NCBI GenBank assembly: GCA_000433535.1
Contig: FR892672.1
Location: 56,497-88,369 of the forward strand
Origin: Dorea sp. CAG:317
GTDB taxonomy: Bacteria; Bacillota; Clostridia; Lachnospirales; Lachnospiraceae
Reading direction: 5' to 3'
Length of the DNA: 31,873 nucleotides
Part shown: positions 1 to 8,894 of the stretch, in pieces
How positions within the stretch are numbered: the stretch's first letter is position 1
How the letters are laid out: every line of letters begins with the position of its first letter
The notes under the pieces: generated by a model
The model's database searches: none
Seen by the model: only the letters and a program-made list of their open reading frames with translations
Told to the model about the DNA's origin: nothing
Program-made: the position numbers and the translations under genes

Positions 1-350
1 ACTTTCCCTACTATTTGGGGAAGTCGTTCCTGCATATCAATTTTCAGAACATACTGATATGCTTCTACTAAATAACTCTCCCATGCATATTTGGGATATG
101 ACGTCAGATAAATCAATTTTGTCTGCTTTCCTTCTTTTGACAATCTTTTACCCAGTTCTATTCCATTTATCCCCGGCAATTCTATATCTGAAATCACAAT
201 ATCATAGCCTACTCTTTCCTGCAAAAACTCTTCTGCACTTTCAAATGTTTTTTGTTTAACCTCTTCATATCCCTGTATCTCTTTTTCAATAATCTGGCTT
301 ACAATTTTTCGCATATTAGAATCATCTTCTATAACTCCGATCCGTATCAT
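1..350 (-). CDS. Response regulator, LytTR/AgrA type (N-terminal part, gene runs off the window)
   Basis: Reading the minus strand from an ATG at 350 gives an open frame of 116 residues to the window edge. It is a CheY-like receiver domain: acidic pocket D9-D10, phospho-acceptor D55 in an SDIELPG context, conserved T83 and K103. The stretch YLTSYPKYAWESYLVEAYQY is typical of regulators whose output is a LytTR DNA-binding domain, but that domain would lie outside the window, so the output is inferred. A strong ribosome binding site (AGGAGGGG) lies just upstream of the ATG. A sensor kinase gene would be expected nearby beyond the left edge. The receiver call is secure; the LytTR assignment is supported by sequence style and by the direct repeat upstream. 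Confidence 0.85.
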   Translation of the reverse strand, partial: MIRIGVIEDDSNMRKIVSQIIEKEIQGYEEVKQKTFESAEEFLQERVGYDIVISDIELPGINGIELGKRLSKEGKQTKLIYLTSYPKYAWESYLVEAYQYVLKIDMQERLPQIVGK

Positions 351-394
351 GCGTCCCCTCCTGTTTCAATAGATAATATTTCAAGTTCAATCTC

Positions 395-457
395 ATTATA
401 GTATATTTCCCCCTGCTTCACATCACTTTGACCATATTTGATAGCATGTTTGACCAT
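395..457 (-). promoter_or_regulatory. Promoter with a 9-bp direct repeat, probable response-regulator binding site
   Basis: A perfect -10 TATAAT lies on the minus strand at 395-400, about 45 bp upstream of the response regulator start. The -35 at 17-bp spacing (418-423) is poor, with three of six consensus bases. Just upstream of it are two identical copies of TTTGACCAT (plus-strand reading), at 427-435 and 449-457, separated by 13 bp and so 22 bp apart. Two 9-bp direct repeats with a 12-13 bp spacer, next to a weak -35, is the known layout of LytTR-family binding sites. Autoregulation is inferred. Confidence 0.6.
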
Positions 458-523
458 GAGTTTTTATTTTTATGTAATAAACACTTTACTTGTTATCACA
501 ATTCTGATTGCGTACATAACCAA

Positions 524-558
524 AGAAAAAAGCAACCGCCAGAGCTACGGTTACTTTT
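524..558 (-). terminator. Intrinsic terminator downstream of the VOC gene
   Basis: On the minus strand a 7-bp stem GTAACCG / CGGTTGC (548-554 with 532-538, one G-U pair) encloses a 9-base loop and runs into a T tract at 526-531. Flanking A and T runs on both sides could let it work in both directions. It lies just after the stop codon of the VOC gene and separates it from the response regulator promoter. Confidence 0.75.
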
Positions 559-568
559 CTATTTCATC

Positions 569-961
569 CTATAAATATTGACTGAATTCAACTTTTTCTT
601 TATTCGGTCCCTCAATCGTGAAGAACTTCACTCCATTTTCCCAGAACGGAAGGAAATGAATCTCATCCTGTGTGGTATTCAATCCCGCTTCTTCAATCAG
701 TTCATACACTTTCTGAACATCTGTCACGTCAATTGCCACATGATCGATTGCTCCGGCTTCCATCTTCGCCGCTTTATTTTCATATGTCTCGATCACAAGT
801 GTATTTAGCTTTAAAAATGCGACTTTCTCATCCGCCTCTTCATTTACGGTACGAAGGGCAACTTCAAAACCAAGTTTCTCATAAAATGATATAGTTGCTT
901 CAATATCATTTGTCGGAATCCCGATATGCTGGATTCCATTCATCAATTTCTTTAATTCCAT
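569..961 (-). CDS. VOC (glyoxalase/bleomycin-resistance fold) family protein
   Basis: This 130-residue protein has the two beta-alpha-beta-beta-beta modules of the vicinal oxygen chelate family. Candidate metal ligands are H12 (QHIGI), H74 (IDHVAIDV) and E125 (KVEFSQ near the C-terminus), in the order seen in glyoxalase I and methylmalonyl-CoA epimerase. The substrate cannot be told from sequence. It is a single-domain, probably dimeric, cytoplasmic metalloenzyme. The first ATG is preceded by AGGTGG at usable distance; the internal ATG at codon 7 lacks such a site. A terminator follows the stop codon, so it is probably a single-gene unit. Confidence 0.85.
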   Translation of the reverse strand: MELKKLMNGIQHIGIPTNDIEATISFYEKLGFEVALRTVNEEADEKVAFLKLNTLVIETYENKAAKMEAGAIDHVAIDVTDVQKVYELIEEAGLNTTQDEIHFLPFWENGVKFFTIEGPNKEKVEFSQYL

Positions 962-1113
962 TTCTGACTTTCCACCTTTCTTCTACCTGCTGCAACGTCT
1001 CCGCCGCAGAACTCTCCGTCCTATGCCACAGGGTTCCTGTTTATATTTTTATACTACTCTTCCTCAAATTAGTTTTCAATAAAAATATCTTTTCAAAAGT
1101 CAGAATCCGCCTC

Positions 1114-1530
1114 TTATTCTCCGAGCATCTCACGCTTCACAGCAAGCAATAGCATCAAAAGCGCAACCATCATTCCAATATGAGACAACCCTGCGAAGCC
1201 TGACAGCATTCCATTTGCCATTTCCCCAAGATCAATGGAAAGCACCTGCACGATCCCGCGAATCAGCATCATCACTACCATGAACGGAAGCGCAATGTTA
1301 TAGAGCACAAAGAATTTTTTAAATAAAGAATTCCTTTCCAGTTCTGTCACTTTTGCAAACAGTGCTGTCAGTAAAAATACGCCTGTTCCTAACACTAACA
1401 AATGTACATGCAGAACCCCCAAAGTTGTCGGCTCTGTATAACCATTCCATTTTGTAAATTCACGGTAAAAAACACCGCCTGCCATTGCAAGCACAAAATA
1501 AATCAAAGATGTATTCATTATTTTCTTCAT
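1114..1530 (-). CDS. DUF2871 family membrane protein
   Basis: About 138 residues with four hydrophobic segments: roughly residues 4-18, 33-54, 70-90 and 106-126 from the chosen start. The pattern, including GGVFYREFTKW near the N-terminus and HVHLLVLG in the second helix, matches my memory of the DUF2871 family of small bacterial membrane proteins of unknown role. I chose the ATG at 1530 rather than a GTG at 1545, because the GTG lies inside the only good ribosome binding site (AAGGTGG). The conserved histidines in helix 2 could bind a metal or haem, but that is speculation. Confidence 0.8.
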   Translation of the reverse strand: MKKIMNTSLIYFVLAMAGGVFYREFTKWNGYTEPTTLGVLHVHLLVLGTGVFLLTALFAKVTELERNSLFKKFFVLYNIALPFMVVMMLIRGIVQVLSIDLGEMANGMLSGFAGLSHIGMMVALLMLLLAVKREMLGE

Positions 1531-1704
1531 AAATATCGGTTCCACCTTATCTTTTTTCCTAAGTACACTTAAATATTTCTTATAAAACGCAGCATCTGAT
1601 GCTTTATTTTTTCAAAATATTCTTCCATCGTCTTTCGCCCTTCCTGCTTCTCTCCTGCCGCAAAGCTTAACGCATGCATGGAGAAAAACTGCGGGTAACG
1701 CTCC

Positions 1705-2184
1705 TTACTTTTCTCTCTTTTGCGTTTTGTAAAATAAAAGGATAACCAGAAGCCCCAACAATGCAAATGGAATATTTCTGTAAATCCCCCATGAAAGCGG
1801 TGCATCCGCATGAGTCCATTCATTTTGCGGAAACAGGCAGAGAATCACCCGGACCAGTGCAAGTACATAGACTATAACTGTCAGATTTCTTTTCCCTTCC
1901 ACCTGATAGCGCAACCACCACACATAATAAAGTAAAATATAAAATACAGTCATTGTCACAGAGGTAATCAATTTCCCGATTCCCAACGCAACCGTATAAT
2001 CCTCCAGACCGGTCGTACAAAGCGCAATGGCTCTTGGCACTAAGTGAAAAGCATCTCCCAGCCCAAGCGTTACCGCCATAATTCCGAATAATTTATATTG
2101 AAGATTTCCTTTACATTGTCTGATCATCAACGTTCCGATTGTAATGACTGTGACCAGATAAAATTTGAATCGTAACAGACTATT
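1705..2184 (-). pseudogene. 5'-truncated gene for a multi-helix membrane protein
   Basis: An open frame runs on the minus strand from just inside the 3' end of the diguanylate cyclase gene (in-frame stop at 2185-2187) to a stop at 1705. It encodes at least four hydrophobic helices, with GLGDAFHLVPRAI in an early loop and YYVWWLRYQ near the middle. The first possible starts (TTG 2130, ATG 2127) have no ribosome binding site, and hydrophobic sequence (FYLVTVITIGTLMI) continues upstream of them, as if the first helix were intact but its start codon lost. I read this as a gene whose 5' end was removed when the cyclase gene came to lie next to it. A functional short protein from the TTG is possible but less likely. 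I do not recognise the family with certainty. Confidence 0.5.
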
Positions 2185-4072
2185 CTACATAATTTTTAAA
2201 TCCATTTTTGGATTGTTTTTTCACTTGATATAACGCCATATCTGACTTCTTGTAAAGTTCCTTAAAAGTAGTTCCCTGTTCCGGAGCAACTGATATTCCC
2301 AAAGATGCCGATATTTTAACGGATATATCATTTTGCGTATACGTTCTGCTAAGTTTATCACACAGCCGCTGAAAGAGCGGTTTCATCACCTCATAACTTG
2401 CTGCATTTACTAAAAATACTACAAACTCATCTCCACCCAAACGAGCAACAATATCATCTCTGCGAAACATATTCTGTAATATTTGAGCAACTTCTGTCAG
2501 CACTTTATCCCCATATTGGTGCCCGAAATTATCATTGATTTCTTTAAAGTTATCCAAGTCAATCAAAACAAATAAATGCGGTCCCGGATTTTGATTCCTA
2601 TGGTTAAGCACTTCTGACACTTTTGTGTTTAGTGCAGCTACATTATATAATCCCGTCAAGCCATCACGCTCTGCTCTTTTTTTCAGTTCAAGTTTTTCCT
2701 TATTTCCTACTTCTAAAAGTTCTTCCTGAAGTTTTATATCCGTTATATCATCAACCACTCCTACTGTATTTATAATCTTATTATTTTCATCGTATATGCT
2801 CTTTATTTTAACTTCGAACCAGTAACTATTATTTTCTTTCTGCACCTTAATCATCTTTTCTATAGACGATTCATCCTTGATTCTTGCAAACATGTCTTTA
2901 AAGTTTTCAATTGAACTATCTGCAATTATGCCGGATTCTATAATTGACTCCGGAACATTCTCAATAAATTCTTTTGAAAAAAGCGTATTTTTAACCCCTG
3001 CTTTTCTTTTTAGTATTTTCGTTCTTATATCGTATTCAAATATGTACTGATTAGATTCTTCAATAGCTATCTCAATCATTTTCACGCTACTGAGAACTTC
3101 TTTATGAGACTTTTTCAGCTTTTCATGCATAAACTTATTATTTCTATAAATGCCAAAAAACAGTACAAATGCTGCCACAGCCATTTCGAACACCATTAAA
3201 AAGATATTTTCACTAATTTCTGTTGCACGATTTTTTATATAAGCGCTGTTTGTTGTAGTGAAAATGTAATAGTTCCCAATATTCACCGGTCTATAGAAAG
3301 AAACCCGCTCTTCATTCTTATATTGAAAAGTAAAGTTTCCATTTCCTTGTTTGTCCATATTATGTTTTATAACATCTGCACTACTGTCAATGAATTTATA
3401 CTTTTTAAATTCGTCCCAGATATTCTTATTTTGGGTAAGCTCTTCTTCCGCTTCACCCCTTATTATATAATTTCCCTTTGAATCCACGATTTGCGTATAT
3501 ATATGATTGCTGGTTTCATTTTCTAATAATATATTGATTTCCCCAACATTCAATATACCAAAAACAATACCCCTCGGTTCATTTTCTTTCATAATCGGGA
3601 ATGCCAGTACTTGAATTTGATCGTCAGGTATCATGTTTGATTCTAATACATCGGAAATGACCTTCTCACCATTCATCGCTTTTTTAAAGTAATCTCTGTC
3701 TTTAATATTAATGGTCATTCCTTGAGAGTCAAGAGAATTCCCCTGCGCGTCACTAACGCCTACATAAGAAAAATGGCCTACTTGAGACAACAGCTCAAGT
3801 TCACTTCTAATAATATCTTCATCCTCTATTGTAAATTCTTTGATACCATTAGCCAGAGCCTCCAGTGACTTCCTCATAGCAACATATTTTTTCTGTACCG
3901 ATTCAACTTTAATCTGCGCAGTTTGCTTTAGCTCTTCTTGCTTCCTATCTAATTCTGAATTCAAATAAGATATTCGCAAAGATGCAAACGCATGCAGGAT
4001 TAAAATACTAAACACTATTATACAGACAGGAAGTATTATTTTTTTATGATTATCTTTCATATTTTCATTCAT
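2180..4072 (-). CDS. Membrane diguanylate cyclase: Cache sensor, PAS-like region, GGDEF
   Basis: This 630-residue protein makes cyclic di-GMP from two GTP. A membrane helix (about 12-30), an extracellular double-Cache-like sensor (about 35-285) and a second helix (about 287-306) precede a PAS-like region (about 330-455) and a GGDEF domain (about 470-625). The active-site motif GGDEF is intact at 546-550. An RxxD inhibitory site (R537 to D540) sits five residues before it, so product inhibition is expected. The gene looks richer in A and T codons than its neighbours. Ribosome binding signals at both candidate starts (4072 and 4060) are weak. It has its own extended -10 promoter and lies directly upstream of a truncated gene, which suggests a recent arrival. 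Confidence 0.9.
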   Translation of the reverse strand: MNENMKDNHKKIILPVCIIVFSILILHAFASLRISYLNSELDRKQEELKQTAQIKVESVQKKYVAMRKSLEALANGIKEFTIEDEDIIRSELELLSQVGHFSYVGVSDAQGNSLDSQGMTINIKDRDYFKKAMNGEKVISDVLESNMIPDDQIQVLAFPIMKENEPRGIVFGILNVGEINILLENETSNHIYTQIVDSKGNYIIRGEAEEELTQNKNIWDEFKKYKFIDSSADVIKHNMDKQGNGNFTFQYKNEERVSFYRPVNIGNYYIFTTTNSAYIKNRATEISENIFLMVFEMAVAAFVLFFGIYRNNKFMHEKLKKSHKEVLSSVKMIEIAIEESNQYIFEYDIRTKILKRKAGVKNTLFSKEFIENVPESIIESGIIADSSIENFKDMFARIKDESSIEKMIKVQKENNSYWFEVKIKSIYDENNKIINTVGVVDDITDIKLQEELLEVGNKEKLELKKRAERDGLTGLYNVAALNTKVSEVLNHRNQNPGPHLFVLIDLDNFKEINDNFGHQYGDKVLTEVAQILQNMFRRDDIVARLGGDEFVVFLVNAASYEVMKPLFQRLCDKLSRTYTQNDISVKISASLGISVAPEQGTTFKELYKKSDMALYQVKKQSKNGFKNYVE

Positions 4073-4114
4073 ATCAATTATTTTTTATTCACTCTTTACA
4101 CTTTATTTTTTCAT

Positions 4115-4123
4115 ATTATACCA
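4115..4123 (-). promoter_or_regulatory. Extended -10 promoter of the diguanylate cyclase gene
   Basis: On the minus strand TGG directly precedes TATAAT (4115-4120), an extended -10 element. No convincing -35 is seen at 17 bp, which is usual for extended -10 promoters. It lies about 42 bp upstream of the cyclase start and downstream of the phosphodiesterase terminator, so the two c-di-GMP genes are separate units. Confidence 0.55.
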
Positions 4124-4171
4124 GATTTTTCTATAAATGTATTGATTTCATTTATAAAGTGATAAAGAATC

Positions 4172-4206
4172 AAAAACCGCTGTGCGGGAATTCACCCACA
4201 CGGCGG
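4172..4206 (-). terminator. Intrinsic terminator of the phosphodiesterase gene
   Basis: A 12-bp stem (4177-4188 with 4195-4206, one mismatch and one G-U pair) closes a 6-base loop. On the minus strand it is followed by TTTTT at 4172-4176. It lies about 40 bp beyond the phosphodiesterase stop codon. Confidence 0.85.
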
Positions 4207-4245
4207 CTTTCTCATCTCAACGCTCTGCCTTAAGAGCAAATTTAT

Positions 4246-6528
4246 CTAATTACGCATAGTTTTTCTTGCTTCTTTGATAGGCAAGATATCCGTTGTAAAT
4301 ACTTCTGCGCTAACCGGTCTGCTATACAGATATCCCTGACCTTCATCCGCTCCTATTTGTTTCACAAACACGTCTTCCTCTTCTGTTTCAATTCCCTCGA
4401 CAACTGTAGAAAGAGAAAGTCTCTTCGCCATTCGAACAACTTCTTCCATAATCACATGGGTATTGCCTTCTTCGTTCTGTCTCTTTTCTACAAGAAAACC
4501 TCTGTCTAATTTCACTTCATCAAGTTTTAATTTGCAGAATGTGTTAAGTGAAGAATATCCGGTCCCAAAATCGTCCATAGATATCTTGAAGCCGATTGCC
4601 CGAAGCCTTTCAAGCTTTTTATTCATTTCTTCTACATTTTCCACCGCAAGTCCTTCCAGTATCTCCAGCGTGATCAATGACGCCGGAACTTGATACAGTT
4701 CCAGACAATATCGCAGTCTCTCTACATAATTATTCTCGTAAAACACCAGCTTAGACTGATTAACAGAAATCGGCACCGGTTCATATCCTGCATCTATCCA
4801 CGCCCGAAGCTGTTGACAGACCTTCTCAAACATATACATATCCAACTTTATGCAGAACCCATTCGTTTCAAACAATGGAATAAATTCTCCCGGATTCATC
4901 ATATTGCCATTCTTTTCTACCCAGCGCACCAACGCTTCCGCACCTACGAGCGAATCATCTTTCAGGCTTACTTTGGGCTGAAGATATAACTTAAATTCTC
5001 CGTCTTCCAATGCTTTTTGTGCACGATTCTCGATATAACCCTTTTTCTGTTCCTGCAAGTGTAATTCTGTATCAAAAAACCACAGATTTCTTGCTGTATC
5101 TTCCTTAGTCTTCGCCAGTGCGAAAACAGCGTGAATAAGCACGTCTTGAATATTTCTGCTGTGTTTTGTAGTAGCGACACCGCTTCTCATTACAATTCGA
5201 AAGCCCTTGTTCGCTTTTCCTGTCATTTCTGCAATCTTTCTGCTGATTCCCTCAAAACGTTCTTCCAAAACTTTATGATCTGTATCATTTAAAAACAGAT
5301 AGAAATAATCCGAATTTTCTCTGCAGGCATACTCCGTCTCACCAATAGACTCTGTTAATACACGACCAATATGCTTCAGCAGATTATCTGCTTCAGCTCT
5401 GCGGAAAAATTCATTTACGAACTTAAAATGGCGCACATTCAAGACCATAATCGCATAGTCTTCTTGCTTCTCTGCTTGTTTCTCTACGATTTTAGTAAAA
5501 TACTGCATATTATAAATACCGGTAAGTTCATCATAATATGCCATTTTCTGAAGCTGGCAATTCAATTTTTTCATTGTCCTATATCCATAGCACAGTGTGA
5601 AAAAGAAGATTGCTATAATAACCACAAAAAAGATTACCACTGTATCTACCAGCGCATATATATTTCGATTCACATTTTTGATAGAGTTCACGCAAAACAA
5701 ATACCACCCATTAATTCCCACCGGCTCCAGTAATGTATCATACTCCTCGCCATCATAGTAGAAGTGAAAATGTACAACCTTCTCTTCCTTCATATCCTTC
5801 TTGATTTGTTCTGCTTGTTTCTCATCCATATAGGGCTGTTGTAAAATACCCGTCAGTTCTTCCTTTACTGCTGCTTCTTCACTGCGAACAATAAAATCTC
5901 CTTCGTTGTCAATAAGATGCATGTATCCGCTTCCATACAACTTTCTCTGTTCGTTAAGCATATTTCCATATACATCGATTCTGTCTCCCGCAAGAATTGC
6001 ACCAATAATTTCACCCTCATGGTATACCGGAGTTCCCAATACTAAGATATTTTTCTTTGAAATTTCTCCTTCTAAAAGATCAGATACTACATTCTTTCCT
6101 TTCAAGGTTCCTTCTAAAACGTCCCAGATTTCGTCCTGTATTTCAGACTCACTTACAACCTTCAGTTCACCATTTTCCGCAGCAAGAAGCAACTTATTAT
6201 TAACTGCATCCCAGTACCCCAACATTAAGAGTTTATTTTGTGAATCAGCCGTCAAAAAAGCTTTTCTAAATATCTCTTCTTGCGGCATATTGGATGTTCC
6301 GATCAATCCTGCCATAGAATTAATAATCTGAAACTTATAATCAATCTGATTCACGATCCGCTCTTTATAAATATTAACTTCTTCTTGTAAGCTCTTCTCT
6401 GTCGCATTATTCACTGTGTTCTTATACATCTGCGTCACAAAAAAGATAATTCCCGACAAAAGAACGGTCATACAGCATGAGAAAAGCACTATTTTTTTTA
6501 ATGTTTTCTGCAAATTCATATCACTCAT
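4246..6528 (-). CDS. Membrane c-di-GMP phosphodiesterase: Cache sensor, degenerate GGDEF, EAL
   Basis: This 760-residue protein hydrolyses cyclic di-GMP. Order of parts: helix 13-34, extracellular Cache-like sensor about 40-285, helix 291-315, GGDEF-fold domain about 330-485, EAL domain about 495-745. The GGDEF motif is replaced by NSDYF at 405-409, so cyclase activity should be absent; the domain may bind GTP or act structurally. The EAL catalytic set appears complete: E531 (EAL), N590, E622/E625, D652-D653 (DDFGTGYSS), K673, E711 and Q731. The start has AGGTGG 13 bases upstream, 27 bases after the stop of the hydrolase gene, so it is probably the last gene of the rsmA/gltA/hydrolase run. 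Its partner cyclase lies just downstream. Confidence 0.92.
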   Translation of the reverse strand: MSDMNLQKTLKKIVLFSCCMTVLLSGIIFFVTQMYKNTVNNATEKSLQEEVNIYKERIVNQIDYKFQIINSMAGLIGTSNMPQEEIFRKAFLTADSQNKLLMLGYWDAVNNKLLLAAENGELKVVSESEIQDEIWDVLEGTLKGKNVVSDLLEGEISKKNILVLGTPVYHEGEIIGAILAGDRIDVYGNMLNEQRKLYGSGYMHLIDNEGDFIVRSEEAAVKEELTGILQQPYMDEKQAEQIKKDMKEEKVVHFHFYYDGEEYDTLLEPVGINGWYLFCVNSIKNVNRNIYALVDTVVIFFVVIIAIFFFTLCYGYRTMKKLNCQLQKMAYYDELTGIYNMQYFTKIVEKQAEKQEDYAIMVLNVRHFKFVNEFFRRAEADNLLKHIGRVLTESIGETEYACRENSDYFYLFLNDTDHKVLEERFEGISRKIAEMTGKANKGFRIVMRSGVATTKHSRNIQDVLIHAVFALAKTKEDTARNLWFFDTELHLQEQKKGYIENRAQKALEDGEFKLYLQPKVSLKDDSLVGAEALVRWVEKNGNMMNPGEFIPLFETNGFCIKLDMYMFEKVCQQLRAWIDAGYEPVPISVNQSKLVFYENNYVERLRYCLELYQVPASLITLEILEGLAVENVEEMNKKLERLRAIGFKISMDDFGTGYSSLNTFCKLKLDEVKLDRGFLVEKRQNEEGNTHVIMEEVVRMAKRLSLSTVVEGIETEEEDVFVKQIGADEGQGYLYSRPVSAEVFTTDILPIKEARKTMRN

Positions 6529-6555
6529 AGTAATTTACTTGCCACCTATATTTCA

Positions 6556-7488
6556 TTACATTACGTTAGCAATTTGTTCCATCCACCGATACAAGTCTTC
6601 ATATACCTGCCGGCGGTCAGTCTCATTTAAGATCTCATGCCGGTCTCCTTCATAAAGCTTCAGTGATACATTCTTTATTCCGGACTTTTTAAATCTTTCA
6701 TAAACTCTTTTTACACCTTTTCCAAATGCTCCCACCGGATCATCTGCTCCTGCCACAAAGAAAATCGGGAGATGCTTCGGAACTGCCTCTGCACCTTTTT
6801 TTCCCGCGGCAATCTTGATTCCTTCAAACATCTGATAGTATGCTCCTACAGTAAATCGAAAAGAGCAAAACGGATCTTTTACGTATTTCTCCGGAATCTT
6901 CGAATCAGAACTTAACCATTCCTTCCCGGTCTTTCCCGGTTCAAACTTCCGGTTATACCCGCCAAACGCCATATTATCGATCAGCAGGCTTCGATGTCTC
7001 CAGCCTTTGGCGCGTGCGATCACACGACACAGTTTCTGTCCGACAGACGCCAGAAGCTTCGGCTGGTCGCCGGTTCCCATGATCACTGCTCCCGTAAGCC
7101 CTTCGCCTTTGCTCATCAAATACTGTCTCAGCAAAAAAGACCCCATACTGTGTCCAAGCATATAGTATGGAACGTTCGGATATTTCTTCTCTGTAATTTC
7201 TCTCAGGCGGTGAATATCCGACTGAATATAGCGATTGCCATGCTTCTCCGGGAAATGTCCAAGATCTTCTTTATCATGCGCGGTTTTCCCGTGACCTAAA
7301 TGGTCATTTCCGGTTACATAGTATCCACGCTCGTTCAGATAAGTTGCAAATCCATCGTACCGGTCAATATATTCCACCATTCCATGACAGATCTGAACAA
7401 CGGCTTTGACCTCTCCTTCCGGAATCCATTCTTGTACATGTACGCGGCTGTTCCCATCTGCACTTAGAAATTCAAATTCATTTTTCAT
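6556..7488 (-). CDS. Alpha/beta hydrolase, monoacylglycerol lipase / lysophospholipase type
   Basis: The 310-residue protein has the serine hydrolase fold: oxyanion-side motif CHGMVEY at 35-41, DHLGHG at 62-67, nucleophile elbow GHSMG with S114, acid D249 or D250 (GADDPVG) and catalytic H284 (DRHEI). This matches the Hydrolase_4 group, which includes lysophospholipase L2 and monoglyceride lipases. There is no signal peptide, so it should be cytoplasmic. Its ATG overlaps the stop codon of citrate synthase (TAATG), implying translational coupling, and the phosphodiesterase follows 27 bases later. The natural substrate is not known. Confidence 0.88.
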   Translation of the reverse strand: MKNEFEFLSADGNSRVHVQEWIPEGEVKAVVQICHGMVEYIDRYDGFATYLNERGYYVTGNDHLGHGKTAHDKEDLGHFPEKHGNRYIQSDIHRLREITEKKYPNVPYYMLGHSMGSFLLRQYLMSKGEGLTGAVIMGTGDQPKLLASVGQKLCRVIARAKGWRHRSLLIDNMAFGGYNRKFEPGKTGKEWLSSDSKIPEKYVKDPFCSFRFTVGAYYQMFEGIKIAAGKKGAEAVPKHLPIFFVAGADDPVGAFGKGVKRVYERFKKSGIKNVSLKLYEGDRHEILNETDRRQVYEDLYRWMEQIANVM

Positions 7489-8858
7489 TATCTATCCTTC
7501 ATCCTCACATAATCACGATATGGCGCCAGCGGCTTGTAAGCCGGACGAATAATCTTATCTGCATTCTTCAACTCTTCCAGTCGATGCGCGCTCCATCCTA
7601 CAATACGCGCTGTCGCAAAGATCGGTGTGTACAATGACGGCGGAAGATCCAGCATACTGTACACAAGACCACTGTAGAAATCTACGTTTGCATTTACACC
7701 TTTGTAAATCTTACGCTTCTCGGCGATAATTTCCGGTGCCATGTGCTCTACCGTCTCATAGAGGGCATATTCCTTCTCGCATCCCTTCTCGATGGCAAGC
7801 TGTTTCACAAAGTTTTTGAAAATGTCAGCTCTTGGGTCTGATACGGAATAAATCGCATGTCCCATTCCGTAGATAAGCCCCTTCTTGTCAAATGCCTTCT
7901 TATCAAGAAGATCACACAAATACTGACGGATGGCATCTTTGTCTTCCCAGTCAGACAAATGTTCTTTCATATCCTCAAACATCTGCGTCACTTTTACATT
8001 TGCTCCGCCATGTTTTGGTCCTTTTAAAGAAGCCATCGCTGCTGCCATTGTAGAATAAGTATCCGTTCCGGAGGAAGTGACAACGTGTGTAGTAAAGGTA
8101 GAGTTGTTACCACCACCGTGATCCATATGGAGCACAAGCGCCATATCCAGAATCTTCGCCTCCAGTTCCGTGTATTTACGATCCTCACGGAGCATCATCA
8201 ATATATTTTCTGCTGTTGACAGCTTCGGTGATGGAGCATAAATGAACAGATCACCGCCCATACGGTAATTGTATGCGTGATAGGCATATACCATCATCAT
8301 CGGGAACTGACTGATAAGGTTCAGACACTGACGAAGCACGTTCGGGATGCTTGTATCGTCTGCTTTCATATCATATGTATATAAATTCAATATTGAACGT
8401 GACAAGCTGTTCATCATATCACGGCTTGCCGCTTTCATAATGACATCTCTTACAAATGTCGGCGGTAATGTTCTTCTATTGGCAAGCGTCTGTTTGAATC
8501 TCTCTGCCTCTGCTTCATTCGGAAGCTCTCCAAAAAGAAGAAGATACGCAATCTCTTCAAATCCAAAATGTTCGTCTGCCAGAAATCCTCCGACCAGATC
8601 CTTAATGTTGTAGCCTCGATAGTAGAGATTACCTGCGCACGGAACCTCTTTTCCATCTACAACTTTGGTAGCACACACATCGGAAATGTTTGTCAAACCT
8701 GCAAGAACGCCTTTTCCGTTTAAATCACGAAGACCTCGCTTGACTTCATACTTGGCATACAGTTCTTTATCTATGGTTGTATTTTTCTCGCACAATTCAG
8801 CAAAATGTTCGATTTCCGGAGTGATCTCAAATAATACATACTTATTCTTCTTTGACAT
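7488..8858 (-). CDS. gltA: Citrate synthase (citrate/2-methylcitrate synthase family)
   Basis: This enzyme condenses acetyl-CoA and oxaloacetate to citrate. From the chosen start (456 residues) the catalytic residues are H283 (PKHGGAN), H334 (GMGHAIY) and D393 (NVDFYSG). The long N-terminal part resembles clostridial members of the family. The start at 8858 (MSKKNK) is preferred over ATGs at 8867 and 8864 because GAGAGG lies nine bases before it and abuts the earlier ATGs. No other Krebs-cycle gene is adjacent; in anaerobes of this group the enzyme usually serves glutamate synthesis. It lies 36 bases after rsmA and overlaps the hydrolase gene, so an operon is likely. A methylcitrate role cannot be excluded. 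Confidence 0.9.
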   Translation of the reverse strand: MSKKNKYVLFEITPEIEHFAELCEKNTTIDKELYAKYEVKRGLRDLNGKGVLAGLTNISDVCATKVVDGKEVPCAGNLYYRGYNIKDLVGGFLADEHFGFEEIAYLLLFGELPNEAEAERFKQTLANRRTLPPTFVRDVIMKAASRDMMNSLSRSILNLYTYDMKADDTSIPNVLRQCLNLISQFPMMMVYAYHAYNYRMGGDLFIYAPSPKLSTAENILMMLREDRKYTELEAKILDMALVLHMDHGGGNNSTFTTHVVTSSGTDTYSTMAAAMASLKGPKHGGANVKVTQMFEDMKEHLSDWEDKDAIRQYLCDLLDKKAFDKKGLIYGMGHAIYSVSDPRADIFKNFVKQLAIEKGCEKEYALYETVEHMAPEIIAEKRKIYKGVNANVDFYSGLVYSMLDLPPSLYTPIFATARIVGWSAHRLEELKNADKIIRPAYKPLAPYRDYVRMKDR

Positions 8859-8894
8859 ACACATCATCCTCTCTTTTTGTTGTTTTTATCTAGA

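Noticed and set aside
1580..1625. Small hairpin (AGCAT / ATGCT) before the DUF2871 gene as a terminator
   Set aside because: The stem is only 5 bp with a 3-base loop, and the T run is short and displaced.
1569..1823. Open frame of 84 codons on the minus strand overlapping the end of the truncated membrane gene
   Set aside because: It has no good start site and largely lies in another frame over the membrane gene. Its last 19 codons (from MEEYFEKIK) have a possible GGAAGGG site, but no recognisable homology, so at most it is a remnant.
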